Shown: positions 18,294 to 27,934, numbered from the stretch's first letter. The stretch is 64,000 nucleotides of DNA from Gammaproteobacteria bacterium (GCA_024225395.1 JAAEMR010000177.1:24100-88099); one strand, 5' to 3'. Made by a program: numbers and translations. Notes: generated by a model not told the origin, from the letters alone.

Positions 18294-20111
18294 ATGAATA
18301 AACTTATATTTAACCGACTCACTCTGCTGGGCTTTCTCGGATTATCTACTTTTTCACTATCATCAGTATCTGTAGCCGAAAACCTTCCTGTTATGGTGGT
18401 AACACCCAGTAGAATCGCCATTGCAGTTGAAAATTCTTCAGTGCCTGTCGAAGTAATTACCCGGCAGCAAATAGAAAACAGCATGTCACAGGATGTGGCT
18501 GATATTATTAAATTCCACGCGGGTCTGGAAATTGCTCGAAATGGTGATTATGGAAAGGTTACCTCTTTATTCGTTCGCGGAACGGATAGCAATCATACGG
18601 TCATTCTGGTTGACGGAGTTAAAATAAATCCGGCAACCATTGGCTCTGCGGCAATCCAGAATATATCACCTTCCATAATCGATCATATCGAAATAGTGAA
18701 AGGTCCTCGCTCCAGCGTGTATGGTTCTGAGGCTATAGGTGGTGTGGTGAATATCATCACCAAAAAGGAATTTTCCGCAGCACAGGGTAATGTCACTGTC
18801 GGAGCTGGGGGCAATTCCACAAAATCTGCGAATATTGATTTATCCTCTGGCAAAGATAATTTTTCTGCGGGTATAGTATTCAATACATTTTCCACCGATG
18901 GCTTTTCGGTAACTGATGCGTCAACTCAGGATCATGGTTATGAAAATGATACGATCAATGCTTTTTTGAATTACACAACGGATAGACATCAGCTAAATTT
19001 AAGTCAATGGCAAACAACCGGTAACGTAGAATATTATAGTTTTGGCGAGCTTAATCAGGATTATACAAACAGTGCATCAATACTCAGCTGGAATGCAGAG
19101 ATAAGTGATAGTTTAAGCAGTTCATTTAGGGTCAGCCAGATTCAGGATGAAGTTGAACAGCAGGTAGAAAATTACCTGTCGCAGCTTGATTATGCAGAAA
19201 CCAACAGAGATGAGCTGGATTTTAAGCTCGACTTCCACATTAATTCAGAAGCTACATTTTCTGCCGGCGTTCTCTCAGCAGTGGAGCAGGTAGATGCCTT
19301 GTCATTCGGCACGGTCATTGTTGAAGATAACGATATCAATGAGATTTATGCTGTATATCAGGCGATTCAGGGTGATCATGATTATGCCATTTCATTTAGA
19401 TATACCGATCATGAAGGTTTTGGTAACCACGATACCTGGAATATGAATTATCAGTATCATGTTGAGACTGGCACTCGATTGTATGCGGGGTTAGGATCGG
19501 CCTTTAGAGCACCCGATAATACTGATCGTTTTGGTTATGGTGGTAACCCTGAGCTGTTGTCTGAAATGTCAGAAAATATTGAATTAGGTTTGATATTTGA
19601 TTTGCGTGAAAACAGCCAGTTAAAGTTGTCCATCTTTAAAACTTCTATAGATGATTTGATTGTTTTAACCGGCACCTGGCCAAACTATAAAATGGATAAT
19701 GTAGAGGAAGCCGAAATTACCGGTTTTGAAATCAGTTTTGATCGTCAGGTGAACCAGTGGCAATATCATGTCAATGCACTGTTACAGGATCCCGTTAACA
19801 AAACACTGGATGAAGCATTATCCAGGCGAGCTCAGTCGCGGGTGAATCTGCAGGTTACTTATCAACAGGCATTGTGGCAGCTGTCGGCCTATGCGAGTGT
19901 TGTTTCAGCCAGAGATGATTCTTCCTTCAGTGATGTGACTTTACCACCCTATGAACTTGTTGACCTAAGTGCCTTTTATCACCTGTCAAGAAATACCCGC
20001 TTATCTGCAAAAATCGATAACCTGTTCAATGAGAGCTATGAAACAGCATCGGGTTTCAACAGTAAAGATAGAACGCTCATGCTTGAGCTAAAATACAGTT
20101 TCCTGGATTAA
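18294..20111 (+). CDS. btuB: TonB-dependent cobalamin receptor BtuB
   Basis: Outer-membrane vitamin B12 receptor. The start ATG at 18294 is chosen because upstream in-frame ATGs lie inside the riboswitch; it has AGGA upstream and opens a signal peptide (FLGLSTFSLSSVSVA). The mature N-terminus carries a TonB-box-like PVMVVTPSR, then a plug domain (VKGPRSSVYGSEAIGGVVNI), and the barrel ends in an aromatic terminal strand (LELKYSFLD). At 605 aa it is the size of known BtuB proteins. Riboswitch control and the downstream btuFCD genes support cobalamin as substrate. Confidence 0.93.
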   Translation: MNKLIFNRLTLLGFLGLSTFSLSSVSVAENLPVMVVTPSRIAIAVENSSVPVEVITRQQIENSMSQDVADIIKFHAGLEIARNGDYGKVTSLFVRGTDSNHTVILVDGVKINPATIGSAAIQNISPSIIDHIEIVKGPRSSVYGSEAIGGVVNIITKKEFSAAQGNVTVGAGGNSTKSANIDLSSGKDNFSAGIVFNTFSTDGFSVTDASTQDHGYENDTINAFLNYTTDRHQLNLSQWQTTGNVEYYSFGELNQDYTNSASILSWNAEISDSLSSSFRVSQIQDEVEQQVENYLSQLDYAETNRDELDFKLDFHINSEATFSAGVLSAVEQVDALSFGTVIVEDNDINEIYAVYQAIQGDHDYAISFRYTDHEGFGNHDTWNMNYQYHVETGTRLYAGLGSAFRAPDNTDRFGYGGNPELLSEMSENIELGLIFDLRENSQLKLSIFKTSIDDLIVLTGTWPNYKMDNVEEAEITGFEISFDRQVNQWQYHVNALLQDPVNKTLDEALSRRAQSRVNLQVTYQQALWQLSAYASVVSARDDSSFSDVTLPPYELVDLSAFYHLSRNTRLSAKIDNLFNESYETASGFNSKDRTLMLELKYSFLD

Positions 20112-20120
20112 GGTCAAAGT

Positions 20121-20912
20121 ATGAAACGACAGACAGCCATCAGTATGATTAAAATTCTGATTGCTGTTTTGTTACTGACGTTTTCAATTCAGTGCAGGGC
20201 GAAGGGCAACACTAAAATAGTTTCACTGGATTTATGCACTGACTGGATGTTATTAAAATATGCCAGTCACTCTCATAATATAACTTACTCGCCTTTGCTT
20301 TATCGTTATAAGGTTGACTGGGTCACTGACAACTTGCCCGTTCATGACGGTAGCCTGGAACAGATTCTGGAATTACAACCGGATCTGATTTTGACGGGGG
20401 AATATAATGCGACTCTTCTTACAAAGCGATTGCGGCAATTGGGGTTAAACACTGAGGTGATGCCTTTACCTTTCAGCTTACAATCCATTATTGACTACAC
20501 CAAACAATTTAAATCCCTGGTTTCAACCAGCCAGTCGCTGAATCTTCAACTGCTCATACCTGAGTTTGAACCATCAGAAGATAAGTTATTATTACTCGGT
20601 GCGAATGGCATTGGAACGGGTACGGGTACGCTTGAACACGATATCATCGTTAAGTCAGGTTGGAGTAATTACATTGATGTTGCGGGATTTGTCAGCCTCA
20701 ATCTGGAAAAAATGGTGACTGATCCACCGGATGCCGTATTATGGACGAAACCCGTTTCTAACTCACTGGCTAATAATTTTGCAAGCCATAGAGTATTGAA
20801 AGATTTAATCGCTCATCGAAATCTTAACATGGCTGATAGTTGGCGCTGGCAGTGCCCTGGTCCCTGGACGTTTGAATTAATTACAGAGTTAGCGGCATGG
20901 AAAAATCACTAA
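20121..20912 (+). CDS. btuF: Periplasmic cobalamin-binding protein BtuF
   Basis: 263-aa substrate-binding protein of the BtuF/FhuD helical-backbone class. A signal peptide (MIKILIAVLLLTFSIQCRA) precedes ITKIVSLDLC-like features (KIVSLDLCTDWMLL) and LEQILELQPDLILTG, both typical. It delivers B12 from BtuB to BtuCD. It starts 9 bases after btuB and overlaps btuC by 16 bases, so it is part of the riboswitch-controlled operon. A C-terminal WRWQCPGPW is typical of this binding-protein group. Confidence 0.88.
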   Translation: MKRQTAISMIKILIAVLLLTFSIQCRAKGNTKIVSLDLCTDWMLLKYASHSHNITYSPLLYRYKVDWVTDNLPVHDGSLEQILELQPDLILTGEYNATLLTKRLRQLGLNTEVMPLPFSLQSIIDYTKQFKSLVSTSQSLNLQLLIPEFEPSEDKLLLLGANGIGTGTGTLEHDIIVKSGWSNYIDVAGFVSLNLEKMVTDPPDAVLWTKPVSNSLANNFASHRVLKDLIAHRNLNMADSWRWQCPGPWTFELITELAAWKNH

Positions 20913-21886
20913 ACCCACTGTTATTTCTGTTACTGATTATTATCAGCTGGATATCTTTAGGTTCAGGTTCAATTGATGTGAATGTCTTCAGCGGATTATT
21001 GGACTGGTTGCAATCAGCGGATAACAAAGATGCTTTAATAGTCGGTGAAATTCGTTTGCCGAGAACCCTGCTGGCATTGGTCGTCGGGGCAGCGATGGGT
21101 CTGTCCGGTGCGGCTTTACAGGGTTTATTACGTAATCCACTGGTTGATCCGGGTTTAATTGGTGCCAGCCAGGGGGCGGCTCTCGGAGCGGCCAGCGTGT
21201 TCTACTTTAATCTTTTTTCCGGCCTGGGAGCGCTGGCTACACCTTTAGCAGGTTTACTGGGTGCCGCTATTACCCTGTTCATTTTGCTGGGCTTATCTGG
21301 CTCTATCGCCCGGCCCAGTATTATCATTATGGCTGGACTGGCTTTATCGATGTTGACGGGGGCACTGCTTGCTATGGTGTTAAATTTTGCACCTAATCCT
21401 TACGCGATGCAGGAACTGGTGTTCTGGTTGCTGGGTTCTGTTTCTAACAGGGGGCTGGATAATTTGATGGTTCTGTTACCTGCTTTTTTAATCGGCAGTT
21501 TAATTATCTGGGGTCAACGTCGACTATTGATGGGATTGAGCCTGGGTGATCAGGTAGCAGAAAGCATGGGCCTGCAGCTCGCCAGAGGCAGCCGATTTAT
21601 CATTCTAGGTACAGCCATGTTAGTGGGATCGGCAGTGGCAGTTGCAGGAAACATTGGTTTTGTCGGATTACTGGTTCCTCATATTTTACGACCTCTGGTT
21701 AAATATCGACCCGATAGACTTTTATTGCCCTCTGCATTAGCGGGTGCTGCTGTGGTCTGTACTGCGGATATTCTGGTTCGTTTATTACCGCCGGACAGGG
21801 AATTAAAACTGGGTGTATTAACGGCATTGGTTGGCGCTCCATTTTTCATCTGGTTAGTGTGGAAGGAGCGTCAACGATGGCTATAA
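20897..21886 (+). CDS. btuC: Cobalamin ABC transporter permease BtuC
   Basis: 329-aa FecCD/BtuC-type permease with about ten membrane helices. GEIRLPRTLLALVVGAAMGL and GAALQGLLRNPLVDPGLIG are hallmark segments, as is VGFVGLLVPH-like NIGFVGLLVPHILRPLV near the C-terminus. Forms the inner-membrane channel for B12 with BtuD. The gene overlaps btuF by 16 bases. About 160 bases separate it from btuD. Confidence 0.93.
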   Translation: MEKSLNPLLFLLLIIISWISLGSGSIDVNVFSGLLDWLQSADNKDALIVGEIRLPRTLLALVVGAAMGLSGAALQGLLRNPLVDPGLIGASQGAALGAASVFYFNLFSGLGALATPLAGLLGAAITLFILLGLSGSIARPSIIIMAGLALSMLTGALLAMVLNFAPNPYAMQELVFWLLGSVSNRGLDNLMVLLPAFLIGSLIIWGQRRLLMGLSLGDQVAESMGLQLARGSRFIILGTAMLVGSAVAVAGNIGFVGLLVPHILRPLVKYRPDRLLLPSALAGAAVVCTADILVRLLPPDRELKLGVLTALVGAPFFIWLVWKERQRWL

Positions 21887-22048
21887 CAGCCCAGAGAATT
21901 TATCTTTTACCACATAAGCGTCGTAATTTTCGTACTCGAAAGGTTACATATGCGATATATGCACCCTTTCTGTGTGCGAAAATGCCTTGTTCTGGGACAA
22001 TATATAAACTCTCTGTACTGTTATAGTTTTGAAGAGATAGGAATTATT

Positions 22049-22777
22049 ATGACTCTAATGTCGATTAAAAATCTGACTGTTGAAAACCGCTTACAATCAG
22101 TAGATTTTGATTTGCAGCAGGGTGAAGTACTGGGGTTGATAGGTCCAAACGGTGCAGGAAAATCTACTTTACTGAGTGCTCTTGCTGGTCTAGTAAGTCA
22201 TAGCGGTGAGGTTGAATTAAACGATAATAATCTCAACTCAATCTCGGCTAATAAGAGGGCACGTTCTATTGCTCTGCAACCACAATTCGTTGAATCTGCC
22301 TGGGCTTTATCGGTGCATGACGTAGTTTCGCTAGGACGTTTACCCTGGGGCGACTGTGATCAGACCATTATTTCAGCGGCCATGCAACAGGCCAATGTTA
22401 TGGAATTGGCCAGCAGGCACGTTGATGAATTATCCGGTGGTGAAAAAGCCAGAGTATGGCTTGCCAGGGTTATGGCAAATCAACCCGAAGTTTTACTGGC
22501 CGATGAACCTGTGGCCAATCTGGATATCCATTATCAACAGGATGTCATGTCTTTACTCAAAAATTATGCACAGTCGGGTCATGCTGTCATCATCGCGATT
22601 CACGATCTCAGTCTGGCGGCTAAATATTGTGATCGCCTGTGCCTGCTTGATCAGGGTAAAATGATTAAAACGGGTAAAGTTGGTGATGTACTCACAGAAG
22701 ACATTTTATCTTCAGTCTTTAGCACCGATGTTTTTATAAACCTGCAATCAGAACCCCCCATTGTTTTAGCCAGATAA
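22049..22777 (+). CDS. btuD: Cobalamin ABC transporter ATPase BtuD
   Basis: 242-aa ATPase. The Walker A is GPNGAGKST, the signature is ELSGGEKARVWLARV, and the Walker B is VLLADEPVANLD followed by the switch His in IAIHDLSLAAKYCD. ATG 22049 is preferred to an upstream in-frame ATG (21950) because it has an AGGAA ribosome site and begins the normal ABC N-terminus (LMSIKNLTVENRL). Powers B12 import with BtuC and BtuF. Last gene of the cluster. Confidence 0.92.
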   Translation: MTLMSIKNLTVENRLQSVDFDLQQGEVLGLIGPNGAGKSTLLSALAGLVSHSGEVELNDNNLNSISANKRARSIALQPQFVESAWALSVHDVVSLGRLPWGDCDQTIISAAMQQANVMELASRHVDELSGGEKARVWLARVMANQPEVLLADEPVANLDIHYQQDVMSLLKNYAQSGHAVIIAIHDLSLAAKYCDRLCLLDQGKMIKTGKVGDVLTEDILSSVFSTDVFINLQSEPPIVLAR

Positions 22778-22849
22778 AATAACATGGAAGATTTATCACT
22801 TTCAGTTGCTGATAATTTATCCGGTTCAATCTAATTTAGATAGGGTTTT

Positions 22850-23122
22850 CTAGCGGGTATAAAATCCGGATGGAATGTCAATTTCAATGGGGTGGGTTTT
22901 TACATCAGTAACTCGCGCATATTCTGGTCCTTGATGTAACCACTGAATTAACTGATTTATTGTATCTTCCGTTCCACAGGCTAGAACTTCCACACATCCA
23001 TCAGATAAATTGATGGCATGTCCTCTTATGCCGAGTTGAACTGCCTGTTTCCTGGTTGACTCTCGAAAGAATACACCCTGTACCCTTCCACTGATTATTG
23101 CCTTTATACACTGGGCAGACAT
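22850..23122 (-). CDS. acyP: Acylphosphatase
   Basis: 90-aa acylphosphatase, normal family size. The phosphate-binding loop with catalytic Arg is in GRVQGVFFRESTRKQA, and the catalytic Asn is in GHAINLSDGCVEVLACG. It hydrolyses acyl phosphates such as 1,3-bisphosphoglycerate or acetyl phosphate in the cytosol. Single gene, convergent with btuD. Confidence 0.93.
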   Translation of the reverse strand: MSAQCIKAIISGRVQGVFFRESTRKQAVQLGIRGHAINLSDGCVEVLACGTEDTINQLIQWLHQGPEYARVTDVKTHPIEIDIPSGFYTR

Positions 23123-23679
23123 ATTGAATCTCCAGATTCTAGTGAGTGAAAACCTGAGCTATTGCTTCCATAAATTCCAGAACTTATTATTGTGGATAGC
23201 ACAACAACAAGTGTTAACCATTGCTGAAACAGGAACTCTATAAGACTACATGAATGAGATATTACATGTAGTTTTAATCACTGACCAGGCCTGCAGGAAT
23301 AAGATGAAACTATTAATAACGAAGGCCATGTTGATAATTGTATCTGCTGCTGCCCAATCGAATGAAACAGACTATGTTGAATAACTGGTCATCAAAAATG
23401 GTAACGTCGATCAATCAATAAATGGCTCATCAAATACAGGTAAAAATGCTGAAAATTTCTGTCCAGGCCGAGGAAACTCGTTTACTTGATACGCAAACTC
23501 GTCAATTTGCTGATAAAAACCGGGTTGGCAGCCAACCCCGGTGGGTCATTCTGTTCAGGCATTCAGTATCGTGCTGAATATTCAGTAGAAAGTTAAACTA
23601 AATAAATCCTTAAACCCAATCAACTAGCTGTTTCAGGTACAATTACCGATTATAAAAATTGAAAGTAATTGAAGACTGT
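23123..23679. other. Intergenic stretch with degenerate reading frames and one strong hairpin
   Basis: About 550 bases between acyP and aroA without a convincing gene. A short frame from 23304 (MKLLITKAMLIIVSAAAQS) resembles the signal peptide of a decayed exported protein but stops after 26 codons. At 23519-23542 ACCGGGTTGGC pairs with GCCAACCCCGGT (one bulged C), a very stable hairpin, but no U-tract follows. The aroA promoter presumably lies here. Confidence 0.4.
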
Positions 23680-24963
23680 ATGCACACTCTAACCTTAAAC
23701 CCTCTCACACAAATCAATGGCGAAGTTGTAATTCCCGGATCAAAAAGCCTTTCTAACAGGATTTTATTGCTGTCGGCAATGGCAGAAGGTTCTACGAGGA
23801 TTACCAATTTACTGGATAGTGATGATGTCAGGCACATGCTGACGGCATTAGCCAGCCTGGGTATTAAGTACTCGCTTTCAGAAGATAAAACAATTTGTGA
23901 AATGACCGGTTTAGGCGGGGCTTTTAATACCGGAGGTGAAATTGAGTTATTCATGGGTAACTCCGGCACTACCATGAGATCGCTAACCGCTGCTCTTTGC
24001 ACGGGTAAGGGGGTCTATACGCTAACCGGTGACCCTCGGATGTATGAACGACCAATTGATGACCTGGTGAATACTTTAAAACAGGCAGATGCAGAAATTG
24101 ATTACCTGGAGGAAGCTGGTTTTCCACCGATACGAATCAATGCACACGGCATTAAAGGTGGAGAAGTCACCATAAAGGGTAATATCTCCAGCCAATATCT
24201 AACCGGCATGTTAATGGCGGCGCCTTTTTGTGATCAGGATTTGTTGATTAAAGTTGATGGTGAGCTGGTTTCAAAACCCTATATCAACATTACCCTGGAC
24301 GTGATGAAACGCTTTGGCGTCTCTGTAGAAAATCATAATAATCAGGCTTTTTTGATTAAAGCAGGGCAATCCTATAAATCCCCCGGAAACATAATGGTGG
24401 AAGGCGATGCATCTTCGGCTTCCTATTTTTTAGCTGCAGCGGCAATCGCCGGTGGAACGGTTAAGGTTCACGGGACTGGAATGGCCAGTGTTCAGGGTGA
24501 TGCCCGCTTTGCTGAAGTACTTGAATTGATGGGTGCCAAAGTGACCTGGTCTGATGAATGGATAGAAGTAACTAGAAGCGGTGAATTAAATGGGGTCGAT
24601 GTCGACCTTAATCACATTCCCGATGCAGCCATGACTATTGCCACCACGGCACTTTTTGCGCAGGGGAAAACGGCAATTCGTAATATTTACAACTGGCGCG
24701 TGAAAGAAACTGACAGGCTGGCAGCAATGTCTACAGAATTACGAAAGCTGGGTGCGGTTGTGGAGGAGGGTAGGGATTATATTGTGATCGATCCACCTGA
24801 AGTGATAAAAAGTGCCGCCATCGATACCTATGATGATCATCGAATGGCCATGTGTTTTTCACTGGCAGCTTTTGGCGATTCTGCCATTACAATAAATGAC
24901 CCCGGGTGTACTTCAAAAACTTTCCCCGGGTATTTTGATGTATTTATGTCAATGACTAAATAA
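23680..24963 (+). CDS. aroA: 5-enolpyruvylshikimate-3-phosphate synthase AroA
   Basis: 427 aa from ATG 23680, the same length as the E. coli enzyme; a TTG 21 bases upstream is less likely. N-terminal [13 protein letters not shown], central [15 protein letters not shown] and C-terminal [13 protein letters not shown] are the signature blocks binding PEP and shikimate-3-phosphate. Sixth step of the shikimate pathway. The GNSGT-T-MR segment is of the class I (glyphosate-sensitive) type. It stands alone rather than in the common serC-aroA-cmk order. Confidence 0.96.
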   Translation: MHTLTLNPLTQINGEVVIPGSKSLSNRILLLSAMAEGSTRITNLLDSDDVRHMLTALASLGIKYSLSEDKTICEMTGLGGAFNTGGEIELFMGNSGTTMRSLTAALCTGKGVYTLTGDPRMYERPIDDLVNTLKQADAEIDYLEEAGFPPIRINAHGIKGGEVTIKGNISSQYLTGMLMAAPFCDQDLLIKVDGELVSKPYINITLDVMKRFGVSVENHNNQAFLIKAGQSYKSPGNIMVEGDASSASYFLAAAAIAGGTVKVHGTGMASVQGDARFAEVLELMGAKVTWSDEWIEVTRSGELNGVDVDLNHIPDAAMTIATTALFAQGKTAIRNIYNWRVKETDRLAAMSTELRKLGAVVEEGRDYIVIDPPEVIKSAAIDTYDDHRMAMCFSLAAFGDSAITINDPGCTSKTFPGYFDVFMSMTK

Positions 24964-25154
24964 CTCCTGTTACAACTGTCTTTATGAGTTTAATGATAAC
25001 TCGTATGTATTTGCTGTCCGACTTAACAGTGACCATGACAGATGAAGTAGCTGGCTTTGCTAATCATGAATTTTCTGCCTCACTTCGTGAGATGAAAAAG
25101 TTGCTCAGTGCCTATTGACTAGCTGGGGGCTCATATGTGTTATGTGAATGTTTC

Positions 25155-26204
25155 TTAATTAGGTGATTTCACAAAATATGTTGAAAAAGCATAAAAGCCT
25201 TTTTCCTTTTTCTTTATTTTATACATAGCTGAATCTGCACTAGTTAGTAATTCATCAAAATTGCTACCGTTTTCTGGGTAGATGGCAATGCCTACCGATG
25301 CATTAATACTAACTTTTTTACCTGGCACATTTATAGGCTCATTACTTTCTTTAATAATTCGTTTGGCAATGACTTCTAATTCATCTATCTCATTAAAATC
25401 ATAAATGGCCATGCAAAACTCGTCTCCGCCGATGCGAGCAACAAAATCATTAATTCTTAAAACTGACTTATATCTATTTGAGATAATTGCAAGCACCTTA
25501 TCTCCTGCAGAATGACTTATATTGTCGTTAATTAATTTAAAATCATCAAGATCAATAAAGATAAGAGCGATTTTTTTGTTTTCTCGTTTCGCTTGATTGA
25601 ATATATATTCAAAATGATCTTTAAAGTAGTATCTATTAGGGAGGCTTGTTAGTTGGTCGTAAAAAGCTATATTTGAAAGTTTTTCATTTGCAATTTTAAG
25701 CTCTATAGTTTTGTCTTCTACCTCTTTTTTTATCCTTATTTCTTCTTCCTTCCTATAATTTATGTCTTTCCAATTGACCAGAAGAATGTCTCTACTATTT
25801 AATGATATTTTAACTAAAGTAACCTCAATCCAAAGTTCACAGCCATCAGTTTGTATAATCATCCAATCAAAAACATTCCAGCCTTTCTCCAGGGCCATTT
25901 TAATCATTTTATGTTGTTTTTCCTCACTTGTTTTACCATCTGGTTGGTATTTCGGTGATATTTGAGAAGGCAACATATTAATTATATGTGTTTTTGATTT
26001 GGCCTTTAAAATCTCTATAGCCTTATCGTTGCAATCAATAAATGTATTCCTGTTAGTATCTATAAATAATACAGCGTATGCTTTGTTTTCAAACATTACA
26101 TCGTATAATTGCTTATTCACCCCTATTTTTTCCTTAATCAGCTGTCTATCATCTACTTCCAGCTTATCAAGAATAGAATCATATTTATCTATGTCTTCCC
26201 ACAT
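25155..26204 (-). CDS. PAS-GGDEF diguanylate cyclase (cassette gene)
   Basis: 349-aa soluble protein: a short N-terminal helix, a PAS domain (about residues 40-160, AVLFIDTNRNTFIDCND), a coiled coil, and a GGDEF domain with the intact motif ARIGGDEFCMAI and FIDLDDFKLIND. Predicted to make c-di-GMP in response to a signal sensed by PAS. It is more AT-rich than aroA. Its start lies 4 bases after an attC-like site (26208-26292), suggesting it was acquired as an integron cassette on the minus strand. Confidence 0.88.
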   Translation of the reverse strand: MWEDIDKYDSILDKLEVDDRQLIKEKIGVNKQLYDVMFENKAYAVLFIDTNRNTFIDCNDKAIEILKAKSKTHIINMLPSQISPKYQPDGKTSEEKQHKMIKMALEKGWNVFDWMIIQTDGCELWIEVTLVKISLNSRDILLVNWKDINYRKEEEIRIKKEVEDKTIELKIANEKLSNIAFYDQLTSLPNRYYFKDHFEYIFNQAKRENKKIALIFIDLDDFKLINDNISHSAGDKVLAIISNRYKSVLRINDFVARIGGDEFCMAIYDFNEIDELEVIAKRIIKESNEPINVPGKKVSINASVGIAIYPENGSNFDELLTSADSAMYKIKKKEKGFYAFSTYFVKSPN

Positions 26205-26207
26205 ATT

Positions 26208-26292
26208 ATTAAACTTTAAGCCTCATTAGACACCTAATCACATAAGGCCGTGCTCACCGGAAAATATGTCTGTTTGAAGCAAATTGTTAAAT
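26208..26292 (-). repeat. attC-like recombination site B
   Basis: Read on the minus strand: R''-like ATTTAAC, then AATTTG and CTTCAAACAGAC. This parallels the first part of classical integron attC sites (AAC, a short spacer, then TTCAA..CGAC). It ends in GTTTAAT, one mismatch from the expected complement GTTAAAT. It shares TTCAA(A)CAGACAT with site A. It separates the diguanylate cyclase from ccdAB. Confidence 0.5.
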
Positions 26293-26321
26293 GCTATATA
26301 TATGCGTATACTGATGCGCAT
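26284..26321 (+). promoter_or_regulatory. ccdAB promoter and operator
   Basis: A -35 TTGTTA (26284-26289) and a -10 TATACT (26307-26312) are separated by exactly 17 bases. An inverted repeat ATGCG (26302-26306)/CGCAT (26317-26321) covers the -10, the expected place for CcdA/CcdB autoregulation. The -35 overlaps the edge of the attC-like site. Confidence 0.6.
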
Positions 26322-26350
26322 TAATAAAACTCCATTTTGAGGATATAAGT

Positions 26351-26596
26351 ATGCATCCCTTATATGATTATAAGGCTCCTAAAAAAGCCACCAACTTAAG
26401 CTTGAACAGTGACTTATTAAAACGCTCAAGGGCTTTAAACATTAACTTATCAGCTACCTTAGAACAAGCATTAAAAGCTAAATTAGCTGAAACCGAAGCA
26501 GAACAGTGGAAGCGTAAAAATAAAAATGCGATTCAGGCATATAATGAATTCGTTGAGGAACACGGATGTTTTAGTGATGAGTTTCGGGAATTTTAA
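26351..26596 (+). CDS. ccdA: CcdA family antitoxin
   Basis: 81-aa antitoxin. The N-terminal half (APKKATNLSLNSDLLKRSRALNINLSATLEQAL) is the ribbon-helix-helix DNA-binding region. The C-terminal WKRKNKNAIQAYNEFVEEHG segment matches the CcdB-neutralising tail of CcdA. The stop overlaps the ccdB start by one base (TAATG). Own promoter and operator precede it. It neutralises the toxin and represses the operon. Confidence 0.93.
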   Translation: MHPLYDYKAPKKATNLSLNSDLLKRSRALNINLSATLEQALKAKLAETEAEQWKRKNKNAIQAYNEFVEEHGCFSDEFREF

Positions 26597-26913
26597 TGGA
26601 ACAGTTTGATGTTTATATTAATCCGAGCTTATCAAGTCGTGATGCTTTCCCTTACATTATTGACATTCAAAACTCCATCATTTCTGACATTGCTACTCGA
26701 ATTGTTATACCTCTAGGTAAAACTAGTTTTTTTAAAAACGAGCAGATAAAGGGGCTGACACCAGTAATAAAATATGAGAACGAAAAATTACTACTTCTCA
26801 CTGCACAAATTGCATCAATACCAACTAAGAAACTAAAAAAACCAGTAGGCTCGTTGTCTCATTTCAGAGATGAAATTATTGCTTCTCTGGATTTCGCTAT
26901 TACCGGCATTTAA
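26596..26913 (+). CDS. ccdB: CcdB family gyrase-poisoning toxin
   Basis: 105-aa toxin. IVIPL near residue 36, the central TPVIKYENEKLLLLTAQIASIP and LSHFRDEIIASLDF are recognisable CcdB blocks. The C-terminus ends TGI, whereas the F-plasmid protein ends WGI and uses that Trp against gyrase. Chromosomal CcdB relatives vary here, so activity is likely but not certain. The stop codon falls inside attC-like site C, typical of a gene cassette. Confidence 0.92.
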   Translation: MEQFDVYINPSLSSRDAFPYIIDIQNSIISDIATRIVIPLGKTSFFKNEQIKGLTPVIKYENEKLLLLTAQIASIPTKKLKKPVGSLSHFRDEIIASLDFAITGI

Positions 26914-27005
26914 CGCCCAAATAATAAGCTATGTCAGTTGATTAAAGTAAGGACTCAGGAGCAAAAACCAACTGTTATTTGTCCTGATTTATTTGCTTGT
27001 TAGCT
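26908..27005 (-). repeat. attC-like recombination site C
   Basis: The ends form a two-box inverted structure: TAAC-GCC-CAAATAA at 26911-26924 faces TTATTTG-CTT-GTTA at 26989-27002, with perfect 4- and 7-base matches and equal 3-base spacers. On the minus strand it ends GGGCGTTAAAT, a typical integron R' (GTTRRRY). The inner CAGTTG/CAACTG pair also matches. It overlaps the stop codons of both flanking genes. Confidence 0.62.
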
Positions 27006-27934
27006 TTTGATATCAGCCATTCTTGAATATGTAAATTCTCTTTATTTCCAATTATATTCATCCCTGGATGACTACGGTTATCAATTTTAAATACAGATAC
27101 ATTTTCAGTTGATAAAGATTTAAAATAATCAAAAGGGGCAACCTGATCGCTAGTTGACGCAAGAATCATAACCGGGGTGTCTAGGGATGATAATATAGGT
27201 TTAATATCTGTTTGCTCAACAAATACATCAGCCTTGTCTAAAGCTTTTATGGCACCTTGGCGTATTGCCTTTTCGGAAAATAGCCTTGTTATTATTGAAG
27301 AATGATTTAAGGAATAATTAACGGTAGCGTTGTCAAATATAGTCATTGGAGCTTGAAGGATTATGCCTGAAACATAATCATTTTCTTTCGCCAAATATGT
27401 CGCTGCAACTGCTCCCATAGAGTTACCTAGTACATATAGGGGGTATGCCAAATCAACACTACTATTTAGTAGCTCATTAATTATTTTAGCATCCTTTATA
27501 CCAAAACTAATTTCCCCACTTGAATCGCCATGACCAGGTAAATCTGGAACTATTACATTAAAACCAAGAAATCGAAAGTAGGCAGCTGTATTAGCCATAA
27601 ATTCTTTCGATGCTTTAAAACCATGAATTACAACTATAGTGCCATTAAAGTCATTCTGGACTTCTGCTCTTGTTAACTTTAAATAGGTTTTTTCAGTTTT
27701 TTGGTTCACATCTATAGCTACATCATATCGCAATAAATGCTTGTCATTAAGAGGCTTTGCTATAAGGTAACTAATACAATTTTTATATGTCTTTGAACAA
27801 TATTCTGATTTTATATACCCCTGCTTAGATAATTCTGCATCACTTGCTATATTTTCATACCCATAACTTTGTTGGCTTGAAATATATTTGGTAACCAGGT
27901 TAGAGCAACCACTTGCAAACAAAATCAAGGTCAA
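26975..27934 (-). CDS. Lipoprotein alpha/beta hydrolase (cassette gene)
   Basis: 319-aa serine hydrolase with an N-terminal lipoprotein signal (MTLILFASGCS, lipobox ASGC). It should therefore be anchored in the envelope. Core motifs: VVIHGFKAS (oxyanion strand), nucleophile in LGNSMGAVAA, Asp in ILASTSDQVAPFD and His in DNRSHPGM. Resembles serine aminopeptidase S33/monoacylglycerol lipase-like hydrolases; the nucleophile motif GNSMG deviates from GxSxG only in spelling. It lies between attC-like sites C and A. Substrate unknown. Confidence 0.85.
   Translation of the reverse strand: MTLILFASGCSNLVTKYISSQQSYGYENIASDAELSKQGYIKSEYCSKTYKNCISYLIAKPLNDKHLLRYDVAIDVNQKTEKTYLKLTRAEVQNDFNGTIVVIHGFKASKEFMANTAAYFRFLGFNVIVPDLPGHGDSSGEISFGIKDAKIINELLNSSVDLAYPLYVLGNSMGAVAATYLAKENDYVSGIILQAPMTIFDNATVNYSLNHSSIITRLFSEKAIRQGAIKALDKADVFVEQTDIKPILSSLDTPVMILASTSDQVAPFDYFKSLSTENVSVFKIDNRSHPGMNIIGNKENLHIQEWLISKANKQINQDK

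Noticed and set aside
24984..25118. 44-codon plus-strand frame after aroA (contains VTMTDEVAGFANHEF)
   Set aside because: No ribosome site or family resemblance strong enough; may be a remnant of a gene cut when the cassette region was inserted, but unsupported.
25020..25154. Possible fourth attC-like site beyond the diguanylate cyclase
   Set aside because: A GTTAAGT-like box exists on the minus strand, but no paired box or hairpin could be found.
26596..26913. Idea that the CcdB homologue is inactive because it lacks the C-terminal Trp of the F-plasmid toxin
   Set aside because: Chromosomal CcdB proteins differ at this position and can still be toxic, so loss of activity cannot be claimed.
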